A DNA stretch of 64,000 bases. It comes from Flavobacterium sp. 9AF. GTDB taxonomy: Bacteria > Bacteroidota > Bacteroidia > Flavobacteriales > Flavobacteriaceae. A program made the position numbers and the translations under genes. Below the pieces are notes generated by a model. That model made no database searches, was not told where the DNA came from, and saw only the letters and a list, made by a program, of their open reading frames with translations. Where the stretch lies: positions 919,103 through 983,102 of the forward strand of contig NZ_LR733556.1 in assembly GCF_902506265.1 (NCBI RefSeq). The letters are read 5' to 3'. Shown one piece after another: positions 9,136-16,394 of the stretch (position 1 is the first letter of the stretch; every line of letters starts with the position of its first letter).

Positions 9136-10033
9136 ATTTTCTAGGATGATAATTTTGTAAAACTTCTGATAAAAATTTTCTATCTAAATGCATATAAACT
9201 TCAGTGGTAGTTATTGACTCGTGTCCTAACATTAATTGAATAGCGCGTAAATCGGCACCATTTTCTAATAAATGCGTCGCAAAAGAATGCCTAAATGTAT
9301 GAGGGCTAATTACTTTATTTAAACTAATTTTAACCGCTAGATCTTTAATTATAGTAAATATCATTGCTCTTGTTAACTGTTGCCCTCTCCTGTTTAAAAA
9401 TAAAGTATCTTCGTGACCTTTTTTTATATTCAAATGATTTCGAATTTGAGTGATATAAATTGTAATATATTTTTCGGTTGTTTTACCTATTGGTACAAAA
9501 CGTTGCTTATTGCCTTTACCTGTAATTTTAACAAAACCTTCTTCAAAAAATAAATCAGAAATTTTTAAATTAACTAATTCAGAAACTCGTAACCCACAGC
9601 TATATAAAGTTTCAAGAATAGCTCTATTTCTTTCTCCTTCAAAAGTAGATAAATCTATTGCTTGAATTAGTGAATCAATTTCAGTAACAGAAAGCGTATC
9701 TGGTAGCTTTCTAGCTGTTTTTGGCACCTCAATAAGCTCCATAGGAGTTTCTTGTCTATAATCTTCAAAAACCAAGTAATTAAAAAAGCTCTTTAGTCCA
9801 GAAATAATTCGAGACTGACTTCTTGCGTTCACTTCAGAAGCTATTTTATAGATGAACTGTTGCACTGTTTCTTCAGATATAGTTATCGGGCTTTCGGAAA
9901 TAGAATTTTCTGAAAGAAATAGAACAAGTTTTTCAATATCAAAAGAATAGTTTTCAATTGTATTTTCTGAAAGCCCACGTTCTAACCTTAAATAGTGCTG
10001 GAATTCTTTGATATACGTTTGCCAATTACTCAT
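9134..10033 (-). CDS. xerD: Site-specific tyrosine recombinase XerD
   Basis: A 299-residue tyrosine recombinase that resolves chromosome dimers at dif, normally with XerC and FtsK. The N-terminal SAM-like core-binding domain spans about 1-100, and the catalytic domain carries the full set of active-site residues: R149 (GLRVSELVNL), K173, H245 and R248 (HTFRHSFATHL), H271 and the nucleophile Y280 (TEVYMHL). The length is that of XerC/XerD rather than of phage integrases, and its neighbours are chromosomal, so a housekeeping role is likely. Bacteroidota often have a single XerC/D-like protein near such loci; XerC cannot be excluded. Confidence 0.92.
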   Translation of the reverse strand: MSNWQTYIKEFQHYLRLERGLSENTIENYSFDIEKLVLFLSENSISESPITISEETVQQFIYKIASEVNARSQSRIISGLKSFFNYLVFEDYRQETPMELIEVPKTARKLPDTLSVTEIDSLIQAIDLSTFEGERNRAILETLYSCGLRVSELVNLKISDLFFEEGFVKITGKGNKQRFVPIGKTTEKYITIYITQIRNHLNIKKGHEDTLFLNRRGQQLTRAMIFTIIKDLAVKISLNKVISPHTFRHSFATHLLENGADLRAIQLMLGHESITTTEVYMHLDRKFLSEVLQNYHPRK

Positions 10034-10061
10034 GCTTCAAAAATATCAAAATATTTTTTAT

Positions 10062-10090
10062 AAAAAAAAATCCTGCTAAAGCAGGAATTT
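10062..10090 (-). terminator. Terminator of the 267-residue outer-membrane protein gene
   Basis: TCCTGC (10071-10076) pairs with GCAGGA (10081-10086) around TAAA; on the minus strand it is followed by a T run. It separates this gene from xerD. Confidence 0.8.
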
Positions 10091-10115
10091 TAATATTTTA
10101 CAAAAATCGTTTTTC

Positions 10116-10919
10116 TTAAAAATGCAAGGTTAAATTCAATGAAAAAACCCCTACACCCACATTGGTAGTGTTATCTAAATCTCCAAATGCAAAAGAAAAA
10201 CTTTTATCTCCTTCTACTGTTTCTGCATCAGCTGTTCCTAGCTTTGTGGTAGTTTCAGAAGCCCCATTTAACGCTAATCCAACTCTATAAGTATATTGCG
10301 CTCCAATAGCAAATTTTGGAAAAATAAAATATTCAGCTCCAATAAATCCTTGAACACCTACGCCTAAATCTAAACCTGATTTTTCCTCAACACTACTTAT
10401 AAAGTCCCCTGTTTGTGTATCGGTTGTAGTGTTTTTTTCATTACTAAAAGCGGTAGTTAATAAAACATCAGCACCATAAAATCCTTGCAAACGTGTATTT
10501 CCTTTTCTCCACTCTTTTCCTAAACCAGCAGCTAATGCAAAATCATTATTTGAAGTTTCTAAAGTAGTACCTGCATTTGGCCCTGTAGTAATAGGATTTG
10601 TATTATTTTGAGTACCAAAACCTAAATTTGCTACAACACGATACGCTTTTTTGTCAGAAATAAACATCTTTCCTACAAAGGTATTGGTTCTAACATAACC
10701 CACTTTGGGAGCATAGTTTTTTGAAGTAGACCCACTAAATGCATTTCCTACATATTCAAAAATTCCATCAGCATTAAAACTAATTGCCCAATCGTCCATT
10801 TGAGGCAAATAATGTTCCCCTTTACTAGAAACAATAGGATTTACTAAATTTTCTTCTTCTTGAGCATTTGCAACTAAAAAACCGCAAACTGCAAATACAG
10901 AAAGTAATACTTTTTTCAT
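10116..10919 (-). CDS. Outer-membrane beta-barrel protein
   Basis: A 267-residue secreted protein. I start it at the ATG at 10919, where MKKVLLSVFAVCGFLVANAQ gives a perfect signal peptide; a longer frame upstream would overlap the next gene and its terminator. A TAGTTTTG -7 box (10946-10953) lies just upstream, which supports this start. The body consists of amphipathic strands ending in LNLTLHF, the usual C-terminal signal of outer-membrane barrels. No specific family is recognised. It is a single-gene unit between two terminators. Confidence 0.8.
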   Translation of the reverse strand: MKKVLLSVFAVCGFLVANAQEEENLVNPIVSSKGEHYLPQMDDWAISFNADGIFEYVGNAFSGSTSKNYAPKVGYVRTNTFVGKMFISDKKAYRVVANLGFGTQNNTNPITTGPNAGTTLETSNNDFALAAGLGKEWRKGNTRLQGFYGADVLLTTAFSNEKNTTTDTQTGDFISSVEEKSGLDLGVGVQGFIGAEYFIFPKFAIGAQYTYRVGLALNGASETTTKLGTADAETVEGDKSFSFAFGDLDNTTNVGVGVFSLNLTLHF

Positions 10920-10952
10920 TTTGTTTATTTTTAATTTTGTTGACGCAAAACT

Positions 10953-10988
10953 AAAAAAAAATCTCAAGAATTCACTTGAGATTTTTTT
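10953..10988 (-). terminator. Terminator of the 193-residue beta-barrel gene
   Basis: ATCTCAAG (10961-10968) pairs with CTTGAGAT (10975-10982), flanked by A and T runs. On the minus strand it lies right after the stop codon at 10993. Confidence 0.8.
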
Positions 10989-10992
10989 GATT

Positions 10993-11574
10993 TTATAATT
11001 TAAAAACGCCACCAACATTAAATGAAGCGTAAGCATTTTTAATGCCATAATATCCATTTTCTGGAACTTCTGTTAATCCAGTCATTCCTTGGTAATCAAT
11101 TAGAATACTAAACTTTTTATTCACTTCAATTTTATAACCTATTCCGTAAGCTAATCCTAATTGAAATCCATTAACCTCATTTTTAAAACTTCTACCATTC
11201 GCTCTTGCTGCATTTAAAAACCCAAAATTAGGTCCAAAATTTAAATTCCATTTTCTAGTAGAGCCAAAATGCCAATTTGCATTAACAGGTATAGTGATAT
11301 AATCTAATTCTTCTTTATAATAACTAGTTACTTTTGATCCCATGGTTTGAAAAAGCAATCCTGAACGTAAACTCCATCTATCATTAAAATAATAATCGAC
11401 CTCAACACCAAAATTTACACTTGTGAGACTAGAATTATTAAATCTTTCATCTCCATAATAATTAGATGAAGAATAACCAACCAAAGGTATTATTTCAACA
11501 TCTTCTTTACTTCTTTGTTGTGCATTAACAGTTCCTAATGCAAATATTGAAACGAATAATAAAATTTTTTTCAT
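10993..11574 (-). CDS. Outer-membrane beta-barrel protein, PorT-like
   Basis: A 193-residue protein with signal peptide MKKILLFVSIFALGTVNAQ and strands such as GVEVDYYFNDRWSLRSGLLF that are typical of small barrels of the PorT/OMP_b-brl type. The last residues (FNVGGVFKL) are consistent with a barrel end. Its own promoter and terminator make it monocistronic. It is one of four adjacent minus-strand barrel genes. Ligand unknown. Confidence 0.78.
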   Translation of the reverse strand: MKKILLFVSIFALGTVNAQQRSKEDVEIIPLVGYSSSNYYGDERFNNSSLTSVNFGVEVDYYFNDRWSLRSGLLFQTMGSKVTSYYKEELDYITIPVNANWHFGSTRKWNLNFGPNFGFLNAARANGRSFKNEVNGFQLGLAYGIGYKIEVNKKFSILIDYQGMTGLTEVPENGYYGIKNAYASFNVGGVFKL

Positions 11575-11599
11575 AAAAAAGCTATAAAATTTAAGGGTG

Positions 11600-11629
11600 C
11601 AAAAGTATTAATTAATTTCTACGTTACAA
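11600..11629 (-). promoter_or_regulatory. Promoter of the 193-residue beta-barrel gene
   Basis: On the minus strand TTG (11629-11627), exactly 19 bp, then TACTTTTG (11607-11600) match the Bacteroidota consensus. It lies 26 bases before the ATG. Confidence 0.7.
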
Positions 11630-11664
11630 GAAGTATCTCATAAAAAAAAGAAACCACCTTAAAC

Positions 11665-11692
11665 AAAAAAATCCCGCCAAATGGTGGGATTT
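11665..11692 (-). terminator. Terminator of the 202-residue outer-membrane protein gene
   Basis: ATCCCGCC (11671-11678) pairs with GGTGGGAT (11683-11690), with one G-T pair, around AAAT; a T run follows on the minus strand. Confidence 0.8.
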
Positions 11693-11714
11693 AATTATAT
11701 AGTTTATACAAATA

Positions 11715-12323
11715 TTAGAATTTGTAAGTTAAACCAAATGTTGTAGTAGTAAAGAAATTATCAAAAACATTTACGTTTCCGTTAAATTCTGAAACTGCTT
11801 TTTCTCCATCATTTTTGTTTGAAGAATATGATAAAATATCAGTTAAAGCAAAATTGATAGCAAAGTTTTCAGTTAAGAAATAGTTAATTCCTAAACCTGC
11901 TCCAGCACCAACACCAGAATACTTAGCATCTGCTAAACCTTTTTTACCAGAATTGAAACCAACACCTGCTTCAGCATAAGTTTTAAATCTTGCCCCTAAA
12001 TCTAAGAAATAGTAACGTCCAAAAACACCAGCACCAAAGTTAGAATTTTTGTCAGTATCAGTTCCAGCAACTTTTGTTTTGTCTGAACCAACAGATAATT
12101 CAAGACCTAATGCAAATTTATCAGTTAAAAAATAACCAGCTTTAGGGTTAAAAACAAAACTACTTTCTTTAGTTTCAGTATTTTTGTTATTAGTAGATGA
12201 AAAACCTAAATTTCCCTCTACAATAACATTACCTTGAGCAAAACCAAAAGTACTTCCTTCTTCTTGAGCATTAGCAAAACTAAAAGCAAAAACTGCAGCA
12301 GCAGCAAATAATAATTTTTTCAT
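11715..12323 (-). CDS. Outer-membrane beta-barrel protein
   Basis: A 202-residue protein with the signal peptide MKKLLFAAAAVFAFSFANAQ, nearly the same as that of the next gene (MKKLFFAAAAVFAFGFANAQ), which suggests a tandem duplication. The mature part has strand pairs with short turns (FVFNPKAGYFLTDKFALGLE) and ends in TTFGLTYKF, the classic outer-membrane end. It probably forms an eight-stranded barrel. It has a canonical promoter and its own terminator, so it is likely well expressed and separately regulated. Function not predictable. Confidence 0.8.
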   Translation of the reverse strand: MKKLLFAAAAVFAFSFANAQEEGSTFGFAQGNVIVEGNLGFSSTNNKNTETKESSFVFNPKAGYFLTDKFALGLELSVGSDKTKVAGTDTDKNSNFGAGVFGRYYFLDLGARFKTYAEAGVGFNSGKKGLADAKYSGVGAGAGLGINYFLTENFAINFALTDILSYSSNKNDGEKAVSEFNGNVNVFDNFFTTTTFGLTYKF

Positions 12324-12352
12324 TTTTATTAATTTTAAAAAATTTTAGTAGG

Positions 12353-12382
12353 CAAATCTATACAATTATTACATTCTAACAA
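12353..12382 (-). promoter_or_regulatory. Promoter of the 202-residue outer-membrane protein gene
   Basis: On the minus strand TTG (12382-12380), 19 bp, then TAGATTTG (12360-12353), a full match to the Bacteroidota consensus, 29 bases before the ATG. Confidence 0.7.
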
Positions 12383-12438
12383 TCAAAAAATGTATTAAAA
12401 AAAACATAAAAAATGTAAGTAATTAATTATCAATAAAT

Positions 12439-12466
12439 AAAAAACTGGACATAAAGTCCAGTTTTT
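12439..12466 (-). terminator. Terminator of the 177-residue outer-membrane protein gene
   Basis: AAAACTGGAC (12441-12450) pairs with GTCCAGTTTT (12456-12465) around five bases. Confidence 0.85.
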
Positions 12467-12494
12467 ATAAAATTTCATTATTTCTATTCTAAAA

Positions 12495-13028
12495 TTAGAA
12501 ATAAAGTGCAAAACCTACATTTACTTGGAACACTCCTTTATCTGTATAATCTTCATTTAATGAATGATTATATCTAATCCCTGGTTCAATAGAAACTTTA
12601 TCTCCTAAGAACCAAGCATACCCAGCACCAACTCCTAACCACATAGGTGTTTCTCCTGCAAAATTTTCTACAGCGTCACCTGATGCACCTGTTAAATCTA
12701 ATGTCACAGGAATCATACTTTTCACATAATATTTAGCTCCAATACGATATGCAAAAGCACTTACTGCATCTGAACCATCTTCTTTACTACCTCCATAACC
12801 TAAACCAACTTTAAGAGCTAAATCATCCATAATGAAATAACCTCCATCAAGTCCAATATTGTAATCACTACTACCATCTTGAGAAGAAAAATAAAAACCA
12901 GTTGTTCCTAACATAGCATTACCTGTATTAGCTTCCACTAATATTTTCCCTTTTGATGTTTGACCATCTTGTGCATTTGCAAAACCAAATGCAAAAACTG
13001 CTGCTGCAGCAAAAAATAATTTTTTCAT
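12495..13028 (-). CDS. Outer-membrane beta-barrel protein, paralogue of its neighbour
   Basis: A 177-residue secreted protein that shares its signal peptide and general strand pattern with the 202-residue neighbour downstream. Strand-like segments include YNIGLDGGYFIMDDLALKVGLGYG and the terminal FQVNVGFALYF. It is probably an OmpA-barrel-like or OmpW-like porin or structural protein. A TATATTTG -7 box (13061-13054, minus strand) lies upstream, and a terminator follows. No ligand or binding motif is visible. Confidence 0.78.
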   Translation of the reverse strand: MKKLFFAAAAVFAFGFANAQDGQTSKGKILVEANTGNAMLGTTGFYFSSQDGSSDYNIGLDGGYFIMDDLALKVGLGYGGSKEDGSDAVSAFAYRIGAKYYVKSMIPVTLDLTGASGDAVENFAGETPMWLGVGAGYAWFLGDKVSIEPGIRYNHSLNEDYTDKGVFQVNVGFALYF

Positions 13029-13336
13029 TGTTATTAAATTTTAGTTATTATAACAAATATATACTTTTTTCTTAATAAAATAACACATAAGTATTGGTTA
13101 TTAGCAAGTTACTAAACTTAGTTTTTATTAATCGCTGTTTATCAATGTTTTAAGTAAAATTTCAAAATAAGACATAAAGATTTTATAACAATAAATTATT
13201 ATTTTTCAACAACTTAACCAAATAAAAAGATTATTTTCTTATATAAAAAACACAATCTTTTCAAAAAAACAACAACTCAAGTTTATTTTTTGCTAAAAAA
13301 AACCACATTAAATTTGCTGCAATTAAATAAAAAACC
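13029..13336. promoter_or_regulatory. 308-base divergent intergenic region
   Basis: This AT-rich gap between two divergent genes holds promoter elements only. On the minus strand there is TATATTTG at 13061-13054. On the plus strand there is TTTG at 13289-13292 with TAAATTTG at 13309-13316, 16 bp apart and 21 bases before the ATG of the secreted orphan. I see no small gene or RNA fold in the rest. Confidence 0.55.
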
Positions 13337-15778
13337 ATGAAAAAAATTTATTTCTTGCTCGTACTAAACTGCTTTTTTTTCAGTTATGCACAAAGTATTT
13401 GCGCGCCCAACGGAGTGAGTACTAATCCTCAATCACCAATTAATCCAAATGAACCTACTTATTTGAATCATTTTGATTGGACTACTACTAGTGCCTACTA
13501 TAGTATCAATTCTCAATGCACTCCAAACTCATTTACTCCCAATCCTTTCCAATCGAATCAATCTGAACTTCTGCCATTATCCTTATCTAAAGACATGAAA
13601 CCAGAAGACGGCTGGGAAATGATTGCCTATAATCTTGGATACGACAATAATAATATTCCATTAGCCGCAAGACCAGAACACACCTATCTAATGCTCTACA
13701 ATAAATACACTGGTATGCTTCGTATTTTAGTAAAATGGTGTAGAAATGTTAATTATAATGGAGCTTTATTAACTTTAAAATTCACTCCAGGTTTTCAAAC
13801 CAATCTTTTAGATATGGCTAATGATGAAAAAGCTTTAGATGCTCCTCATATTGCCAATCCATCTCTGAGCACAGCTTTAAAATTTTACAATGACAATAAC
13901 TATTGGGCGTATGCCGATTTTAAACTAAATTATGATCCTTGTACTTGTTCTGTAAATGAAACAGCACGATTAAAATTATATAGTGAACTAATTAGCAATT
14001 CATCTGTAGAATTAACAGGTAAAATAACCGGTACTATAACCTCTATTTCTCAAGGACAAGGTGGAGCTTCTTCTGATGGAAATTTTTGGAAAACCGCAGA
14101 CAATATCAATAATAAAATGATGTCTGTACACTCTGGTATTGAAAAATTTAAAGAAAAATATCAAAAAATTTATAAAGATTTAGCAGATGGTGGTATTACG
14201 ATTAACGCTATTAATAATCTTGGTGATTTTTTCAATAATAATAGTTTTATGAAAGCAGGATTAGCAGCTCTTCCAAAAATAAGCGAAGGAGTAAAATTTA
14301 TAAGTGGCTTATTTGGAGGTGGTGCAAGTGGAAACCAACCTATACAATTAGCTCCAATGAGTGTTAATTTAGACGTAAAAATAAGCGGAACGATTTCTAC
14401 TCAAGATCCAATGCATAACCAAACTATTGGTTTACCAGGTTCGCTAAACAACAATTTTTTACCCGGTACGATGGGTGGACAACCTTTATATAATGAAACA
14501 CTTGGGGTTTTTTCATTAATAAATTCACCTGTAATGTACTACAAAGACAGTAATTATTCAAAGAGTTTTTTGAATAGAGAAACAATAGTCCCTTCATCAA
14601 GAATAAAAGAATATTGGGAAATACTCTCTGATTACACATTCACAAACAGAAGTTACAAACTTTCGGGTGATGTTATAAAATATGCCATAAACCCTGCTAG
14701 CCATTTAACTTTACAAGATGCGGAAGTTATTCTTATAGTTGAATACGAAAAACCTTCAATTACATATCCCAAAAAATACCCTTCTTTTGTTTTTAGTAAT
14801 CTTGATTCTGACTTAAATAATGGTTTAGCTATTAATGGAACAGACATTGGTCCTTCTGTTGATCCAAATAATGGAATTTTTCAAAATGCTTTTAAACCAA
14901 TGGGAATAAACAACTTTAAAAATGATTATTCATTTGAATTTTTACATGATGTTTCTTCTGTGAGTACATCTGTCAAAAAAAGACAAATAAATCAATATAG
15001 TACAGGTTCTTTTACCAAAAAATGGCAGTGCACAAACACTTGTGATTTCCAAAATATTCAAGGTCCTAGAATATACAGTTATACACAAAACAAGGCTGAC
15101 TTACCTGTAAATTGGAACAATTTATTAACTTCAGATTTTAAAAGCAATACCGCAAATTCATTAGCATTTGAGCCACAAGTAACAACGCCTAGACCAGAGT
15201 TCTTAGCACCAAGAGTTAAAAATTTCAAATTAAAATTTGTTCTTAACTTAAAAAGAACCGATAATCCTGATGCTCAAAATGTATTATATGTGGTTACATA
15301 TCCTATAGAATTAAAAGAGGCACCTGCTGGATATAATATGAATGGTTCAGATTATATAGCTGATGCAATAACATATGCAAATCAAGGCACGTCAAATCCT
15401 GCAAATCCAACAAATAAAGTTATACCTGCAACACAATCAGAATTAGTCGATATGTGTGCAAGTGCTAAATACACAGCTAATCGTAATTCCACTTCTGGAA
15501 GAAAAGCTAATAATGAAGAAACAAGTATATTTAAATTGGAACAAGAGCCCGTTTTATTTCCAATACCAGTTAAAAATGAGTTAACAATCGTAAAAAACAA
15601 TTGCAAAATTCTATCCATTATCGATTTTTATGGAAAAATGATTAAAGATTTCCAAAATGATTCACCTACAAGCAATGAAATTTCGGTAGTAACAGCTAAT
15701 TATGGTAAAGGAATTTACTTACTTACGTATCTTGATTCTGAAAATAATTTAAAAACAAAAAAATTCATCATTGAATAA
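13337..15778 (+). CDS. Large secreted protein with T9SS type A sorting domain, unknown function
   Basis: An 813-residue protein with a signal peptide (ending SYAQ) and a C-terminal T9SS type A sorting domain (about 735-813, with VLFPIPVKNELTIV, a central IIDFYGKMI strand and GKGIYLLTYL). The T9SS exports such proteins across the outer membrane and cleaves the sorting domain. The body has no repeat or catalytic motif I can recognise. It includes a Cys cluster (CTCS, about 200), a Gly-rich hydrophobic segment GVKFISGLFGGGASG near 325, and many Asn/Ser residues. A strong terminator ends this single-gene unit. I cannot assign it to a family. Confidence 0.8.
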   Translation: MKKIYFLLVLNCFFFSYAQSICAPNGVSTNPQSPINPNEPTYLNHFDWTTTSAYYSINSQCTPNSFTPNPFQSNQSELLPLSLSKDMKPEDGWEMIAYNLGYDNNNIPLAARPEHTYLMLYNKYTGMLRILVKWCRNVNYNGALLTLKFTPGFQTNLLDMANDEKALDAPHIANPSLSTALKFYNDNNYWAYADFKLNYDPCTCSVNETARLKLYSELISNSSVELTGKITGTITSISQGQGGASSDGNFWKTADNINNKMMSVHSGIEKFKEKYQKIYKDLADGGITINAINNLGDFFNNNSFMKAGLAALPKISEGVKFISGLFGGGASGNQPIQLAPMSVNLDVKISGTISTQDPMHNQTIGLPGSLNNNFLPGTMGGQPLYNETLGVFSLINSPVMYYKDSNYSKSFLNRETIVPSSRIKEYWEILSDYTFTNRSYKLSGDVIKYAINPASHLTLQDAEVILIVEYEKPSITYPKKYPSFVFSNLDSDLNNGLAINGTDIGPSVDPNNGIFQNAFKPMGINNFKNDYSFEFLHDVSSVSTSVKKRQINQYSTGSFTKKWQCTNTCDFQNIQGPRIYSYTQNKADLPVNWNNLLTSDFKSNTANSLAFEPQVTTPRPEFLAPRVKNFKLKFVLNLKRTDNPDAQNVLYVVTYPIELKEAPAGYNMNGSDYIADAITYANQGTSNPANPTNKVIPATQSELVDMCASAKYTANRNSTSGRKANNEETSIFKLEQEPVLFPIPVKNELTIVKNNCKILSIIDFYGKMIKDFQNDSPTSNEISVVTANYGKGIYLLTYLDSENNLKTKKFIIE

Positions 15779-15870
15779 TTAAAGAAATTAGTTTAAATAT
15801 TTATTCCCATTTTTAATACGATAAGTACCATAAACTAATTTTTTGCTAAAATTTCATAAACTTTTTATAA

Positions 15871-15899
15871 AACCATTTGTTAGACAAATGGTTTTTTTA
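15871..15899 (+). terminator. Terminator after the 813-residue secreted protein gene
   Basis: AACCATTTG (15871-15879) pairs with CAAATGGTT (15885-15893) around a five-base loop, followed by a T run. Confidence 0.85.
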
Positions 15900-15930
15900 C
15901 TTTTACTCAAAATCTATATAAAATACAAAC

Positions 15931-16344
15931 ATGAAAATAGCAATACTTAATGGTCCTAATCTCAATTTATTAGGAAGAAGAGAACCTGAAATCTACGGAA
16001 ATCTGACATTTGAAGATTATTTTAAAACTTTACAACAGCAATTTCCAACTATTTCTTTTATTTATTTTCAAAGTAATATAGAAGGTGAATTAATAAATAA
16101 ACTTCATGAAGTAGGTTTTACATACGACGGAATTATCCTAAATGCTGGTGCTTACACACATACATCCATAGGTATAGGTGATGCTATAAAAGGAATAAAC
16201 ACCCCTGTTATTGAAGTACATATTTCGAATACCTTTTCCAGAGAAGAATTTAGACATCAATCCTACATTTCACCCAATGCTAAAGGAGTAATTATTGGGT
16301 TTGGACTAAAAAGTTATGAATTAGCTGTACATTCTTTTCTTTAA
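15931..16344 (+). CDS. aroQ: 3-dehydroquinate dehydratase, type II
   Basis: A 137-residue type II dehydroquinase that converts 3-dehydroquinate to 3-dehydroshikimate in the shikimate pathway. The family signatures are all present: NGPNLNLLGRREPEIYG at residues 8-24 (active-site Arg and Tyr), NAGAYTHTSIGIGDA, and VIEVHISN with the catalytic His. The length is slightly short but within range. It stands between a terminator and an unrelated outer-membrane protein gene, and I see no other shikimate gene nearby. Confidence 0.95.
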   Translation: MKIAILNGPNLNLLGRREPEIYGNLTFEDYFKTLQQQFPTISFIYFQSNIEGELINKLHEVGFTYDGIILNAGAYTHTSIGIGDAIKGINTPVIEVHISNTFSREEFRHQSYISPNAKGVIIGFGLKSYELAVHSFL

Positions 16345-16394
16345 TGCAACCCTTTAACTGACAAAATCGTCTATTGTATAAACCTAAATTAAAA

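Noticed and set aside
10920..11057. Upstream extension of the 267-residue outer-membrane protein
   Set aside because: It would run through a terminator, a -7 box and the start of the next gene's 3' end, and it lacks a signal peptide.
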